DNA of 64,000 nucleotides from Litoditis marina (taxonomy: Eukaryota > Nematoda > Chromadorea > Rhabditida > Rhabditidae). A program made the position numbers and the translations under genes. The notes beneath the pieces were generated by a model that saw nothing but the letters and a program-made list of their open reading frames with translations, was not told where the DNA came from and did not search any database. The stretch spans positions 20,568,485-20,632,484 of the forward strand of contig OZ038433.1 of assembly GCA_964036275.1 (NCBI GenBank). The letters are read 5' to 3'. Of this stretch, positions 60,801-64,000 are shown piece after piece. Every line of letters starts with the position of its first letter. Positions within the stretch are counted from its first letter, which is position 1.

Positions 60801-63581
60801 AAGCCATCATCATGGGTACTCCTCAGTACTTTTCTTTTGAAATGATGAGCAGCTTCTTCTATACATTCGATAACTCATGAAAACATGAAGGTATGAAGTC
60901 ACCCAACAGAAAACGAAAATGCAATACGTAAAGCGTATAAGCGTATGGTCTTCTAGTGAGAAAGTTTGAAAGAACGTTTTCTCGAGATCACTATGTTTGT
61001 TTTCAAGTGATGAAAGATTAGGATTTCTGCTTTAGGAACTATTTTGCTTGCAAAATTGGAGACTTTGGAATTTTTGAAAAAAAAATACGCAAATTGGCGC
61101 TGGTGCGGTACGGTGCGGTATTTTCAAATCGCGGTGCGGTATTTCAGCGGTGCGGTAGGTGCGGTAATTAGTAGGTCCCTGTTTTGTGACCTTATCAACG
61201 CTAGTAACCTAAACCGAAAACTGCATTTCAGCCAGCTAAACCGAAAATAGGTTTTAGATCGTTAACATTAGCTGGTTTCTTCAACGGTAGGTCTTAATAG
61301 GTGCTCCAATCGCAACGCACCGTCCTTTAATATAGGTCGGAAAAATTTCAGCCATTGACAGTGTTCAAAAGACGTAGTTGTCAGAACATTCATCTATTAC
61401 GGAATATATGAAGTGACTCCGTATTGTTACATTGGTCTAGGTGTTTTTTTTTTGCATCACTGATTGAATTCCAGGAGGTTGGCGCGGACGGCACCTCGAT
61501 TGCGCAGTCGCGTCGCAATTCGAGTGAGGGGCGAGACTCAGACGGGCAGGGTGCGGAGGACGCAGAGGCGCGGCCAAATACAGGCAGCAGCTTAGGCGAG
61601 GACGCGGATAACGGTGGTGGCGGTGGAGACGTGATGTCACTGATTATCAAGGCAGCTCACGTGGTCAACGACGATTCCCTGTTTCCCGCTGATGTACTCA
61701 TTCAGGACGGAGTTATCACGTATGTTGTTATCTTTTACTGGCCATTTCTGAAATAATTCTGGTTTTTGATGAGCTTTTTCTCAGGTTACTGGAACCGGTA
61801 ACCCAAGAATGGTGAGGTTACAGGTCATCTAACAATCAGATTGAATAAAGCTTTCGCATGTGTTTTTGTCTTTTGTTAATATCTTCTGTAGTAATCTCAG
61901 TTATGCCAGATTTGAATGTTGACGAAAATATGGCAATTTTGAATGTAATTGTGTTTTGAGCTCGGGGTTATAGACACCTGGTTGTCGCAACTTTCATCAT
62001 CAAATATCATCGAATATCCAATGTTGCAGTTTTTGTTAGTGACAGCAGCGAAAAACTGGATTTTTTCTATCTTTTGTGCAAAACCTGGGCAAATTTGATA
62101 TTTTGATCGAACTTAATAAAATGGGATTCACTTTAATCGAAACACTACTTTTTTGAAAAAAAAGTCACCTTACACCAGTATGTGAATATCATTGAATTAT
62201 ATGGATACAATACAATTTTGTATAAACAAGGTTGATTTTTAGAATCTAGAGCTTTACGGGCTCGTTTGCGTTTATGGTATAAATGGCGCCGCTGGTGTCC
62301 CATTTAGTGTTAATGTCTTATTAATGCATGGCCTTCAGTGGCAGCTTTGAGATCAATAGACGACCCTGGTCATCGCGGTCAATTAGGGAGAGAGAGAGGG
62401 GGGGGGGGGAGAGTTAGAGAGAGGGGGGGGGGGCACTAATCGCACCCGGAAAGGGATTCGAGATTGGGTTTCATTGCGAAATGGCAGCCATGACTCACAT
62501 CCGGCCAAATTCGTGTTGAACAGATGTTTAGGTTGGGGGGGGGGGTCGGGTGGTCAGGGGGCTGGCTGGAAATTCAGAAACAAGTGCGAGAGAGAGAGAG
62601 AGAGGGAGTAATTTGATTGATTCTAAAATAGTTAAATAGTCCACAGTGATTCCTGTCGAAGAAGGTCAAGTGATGGTGTTCGGTGCGAGCGTTCGATAAG
62701 TACATTTTGAAAAATTGCGCCGCCAGCGGTTTTTGGATACTATTCTGCTCACCTTTGACAGTTTATGGTGGGAGTTGGAAAACGACCATGCGAAATTTCA
62801 GTGGTAAATATGAAATAGTAGATTGATTTTTTTCAGTCTCAAGCACTAATGCACTACATTCGATAATTTAGCAGTATTAATAGAAGTATTCTTCTTCAGA
62901 AATGTGGGAGTTGATCTCGAAGTTCCTCCCGGTGCGCAGATAATCGAGGCGGCTGGTCGGATGCTGTTGCCAGCCGGAATAGACGTCCACACCCAATTGA
63001 CAGCTCCAGAATCCGCTGACGACGTGGAAACGGGCTGCAAGGCGGCACTCGCGGGAGGAACAGCCACGGTGGGTAGAGGGGTTCGCCTGTATCAAAGCAT
63101 GTTTGTAGTTTGATCTCCGGTGTGTTTCTTGTTTCGGTTCTTTGGTTCTTTCCGGTCGAAATTCGAACATTATGACTACAACGTATATTTGATCACCTAT
63201 AAGGGAAAGTAGGTATGACTATTCTTCATCTTCAAATGGAAACTTGTTCTCTGATTAAAATACGTGATTTTTTGTATCGGATACAGGGAGATTTCTACAA
63301 TTTTCGCAGCAGGAGACCCGGTTATTCGAGTATTTGTTGCCAATCGGACAATTTTGATGTAGTATGAGTTCACTTTTCACTGAGCACAACTCATAGCATC
63401 CAAAAGCCGTAAGGAAAACAAATATCTCTGTCTCAAGTAGATGTACATGTAACACTGGCATATGTAATATTTGTTTCAGTTGGTGGAGATGGTGTGTCCG
63501 AAGAGCGGCGAATCGTTGTCGGCGGCCATAGCCCGTGTCCGAAAAGCCCTTATCTCAGCCAATTGCAATATGGCACTGTCG
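57841..63581 (+). CDS. unc-33: UNC-33 (CRMP family), 5' part; runs off window
   Basis: Exons in phase: 57841-57954, 58286-58483, 58909-59023, 59332-59552, 61475-61719, 62900-63068 and 63480-63581. The first five encode a long polar, disordered N-terminus (PIPPAPSEVPPPPS, EMFGGGISAFGAGSAFEKI, PNTGSSLGEDADNGGGGG) as in long UNC-33 isoforms. The dihydropyrimidinase-like domain then begins: DVMSLIIKAAHVVNDDS, DVLIQDGVITNVGVDLEV, GRMLLPAGIDVHTQLTAP, GCKAALAGGTATLVEMV. Where the hydantoinase enzymes have the metal-binding HxH this has HTQ, so it is non-enzymatic, as known for CRMPs. CRMP/UNC-33 binds microtubules and ankyrin and polarises axons. The internal ATG at 58289 could start a shorter form. 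The fifth intron carries a MULE-like element. Confidence 0.88.
59585..59790. repeat. intronic tandem pair, about 116-bp unit
   Basis: GGTGCGACTATTCTACAGAAAG recurs at about 59586 and 59700, followed by CCCGTT(C/T)TACAATTCAAAAAC. Related but more diverged pieces occur in other introns (48421, 52735, 58665, 58812, 63215). It lies in the same unc-33 intron as the MULE-like element. Confidence 0.6.
59948..61179. mobile_element. MULE-like element, about 190-bp TIRs, 9-bp TSD
   Basis: The left end (GGGACCTACTAATTACCGC, from 59948) and right end (ending GCGGTAATTAGTAGGTCCC at 61179) are inverted copies for about 190 bp, including runs of TACCGCACC. Direct 9-bp repeats TGTTTTGTG flank it (59939-59947 and 61180-61188). 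Long inverted repeats and a 9-bp duplication are typical of Mutator-like elements. The 850-bp interior has no transposase, so it is non-autonomous. It lies in an unc-33 intron. Confidence 0.88.
61303..61345. repeat. partial copy of the 124-bp MITE
   Basis: GCTCCAATCGCAACGCACCG followed by TCCTTTAATATAGG matches one arm of the palindromic MITE at 50457-50580. No second arm is present. Confidence 0.45.
62385..62610. repeat. G-tracts and GA microsatellites
   Basis: G12 at 62398-62409, G11 at 62423-62433 and G11 at 62535-62545, separated by GAGAGA runs and another GA tract at 62587-62605. All lie in an unc-33 intron. Confidence 0.9.
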
Positions 63582-63640
63582 GTTCGTTCATTATACTAGT
63601 TAAACGTATTGAAACATTTTACACGAGCTCACACAGTTTT

Positions 63641-63763
63641 ATAAAGCAGGACAATCCTGTGGACCAATGCCGTGTCAGCGGTCCTTTAAACTGCAATTGG
63701 GAAATGTATTGCAGTTTAAAGGACTGAAGCGTTGGGATTGGACCACATAATCGTTCTTCTTTG
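63641..63763. mobile_element. 124-bp palindromic MITE, copy 2
   Basis: A diverged copy of 50457-50580 with the same arm order (AGGACAATCCTGTGGACCAAT ... GGTCCTTTAAACTGCAATT and complement). The left terminus is more diverged than the right. It lies just after an unc-33 donor at 63582. Confidence 0.8.
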
Positions 63764-63784
63764 AAATATTTACACTGGGGTTGT

Positions 63785-63930
63785 TAAGATCGAAATCGAA
63801 AATCGAAATTTTGCGAAAATCGAAAAAATCATAACTTGAAAAACAGAGTGCTCGGACAATCGATCAAGAATCGAAACTCGAAAAAGTCGAAATATTTTGA
63901 AATCGATGTTCGAGTCTCGATCTTATTCGA
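63785..63930. repeat. degenerate AATCGAAA repeat
   Basis: ATCGAAA/TTTCGAT-type octamers recur about ten times in 140 bp in the unc-33 intron at the window end. Confidence 0.6.
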
Positions 63931-64000
63931 ACTATATCACAAATCATTTTCAAACACACATTGACCACAGGGGTGTGACGTAAGAAATTTTTGTGTGTGC

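Overview
This is nuclear DNA of a nematode, most likely a Caenorhabditis or a close rhabditid relative. Introns are short to medium, with TTTCAG-type acceptors and GT(A/G)AGT donors. Three conserved genes at the right end are recognisable as nematode orthologues: ced-10 (Rac GTPase), tsg-101 (ESCRT-I) and unc-33 (CRMP family). Poly-G/C tracts, foldback MITEs and CR1/RTE-like LINE debris also fit.

The left half (about 1-32 kb) is repeat-rich and gene-poor. It holds a short DUF1647-like gene fragment (2.4-3.3 kb) and a degenerate CR1-like LINE on the minus strand (5.4-8.7 kb) whose two reading frames join at a textbook -1 slippery heptamer. A 2.6-kb composite element follows (10.5-13.1 kb): inverted ends enclosing an RTE-like reverse transcriptase with one stop. 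Then come several foldback elements, a 130-bp tandem repeat carrying CRE-like palindromes, and a 6.8-kb satellite of 371-bp units (18.6-25.4 kb) with a six-unit higher-order period. Three copies of the N-terminal half of an OAC-type acyltransferase (25.6, 28.7 and 30.4 kb) follow, with an ORF1-only LINE between the first two.

The middle (32.7-41 kb, minus strand) carries two co-oriented multi-exon genes. The upstream one is an intron-rich transposase-like gene of the EnSpm/CACTA (tnp2) type with no stop in any core exon. The downstream one encodes a 418-residue protein I do not recognise, in ten phase-compatible exons, about 420 bp after the transposase stop. They may be an element's two genes, or a domesticated pair. 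Duplicated non-coding DNA, a 163-bp CA microsatellite and palindromic repeats follow (41-45 kb).

The right third is conserved. ced-10 (45.9-48.8 kb) and tsg-101 (49.7-54.8 kb) lie head-to-tail on the minus strand. unc-33 (57.8 kb onward) is divergent on the plus strand and runs off the window. CED-10 controls actin in engulfment and axon guidance, TSG-101 sorts ubiquitinated cargo into multivesicular bodies, and UNC-33 organises the axonal cytoskeleton. Introns and intergenic DNA here hold well-preserved non-autonomous transposons: a hAT-like MITE with 8-bp target duplication, a MULE-like element with 9-bp target duplication, and two copies of a 124-bp palindromic MITE.

Exon boundaries were worked out by hand from reading frame, phase and splice consensus. 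Family names come from recalled motifs, not from a database search.
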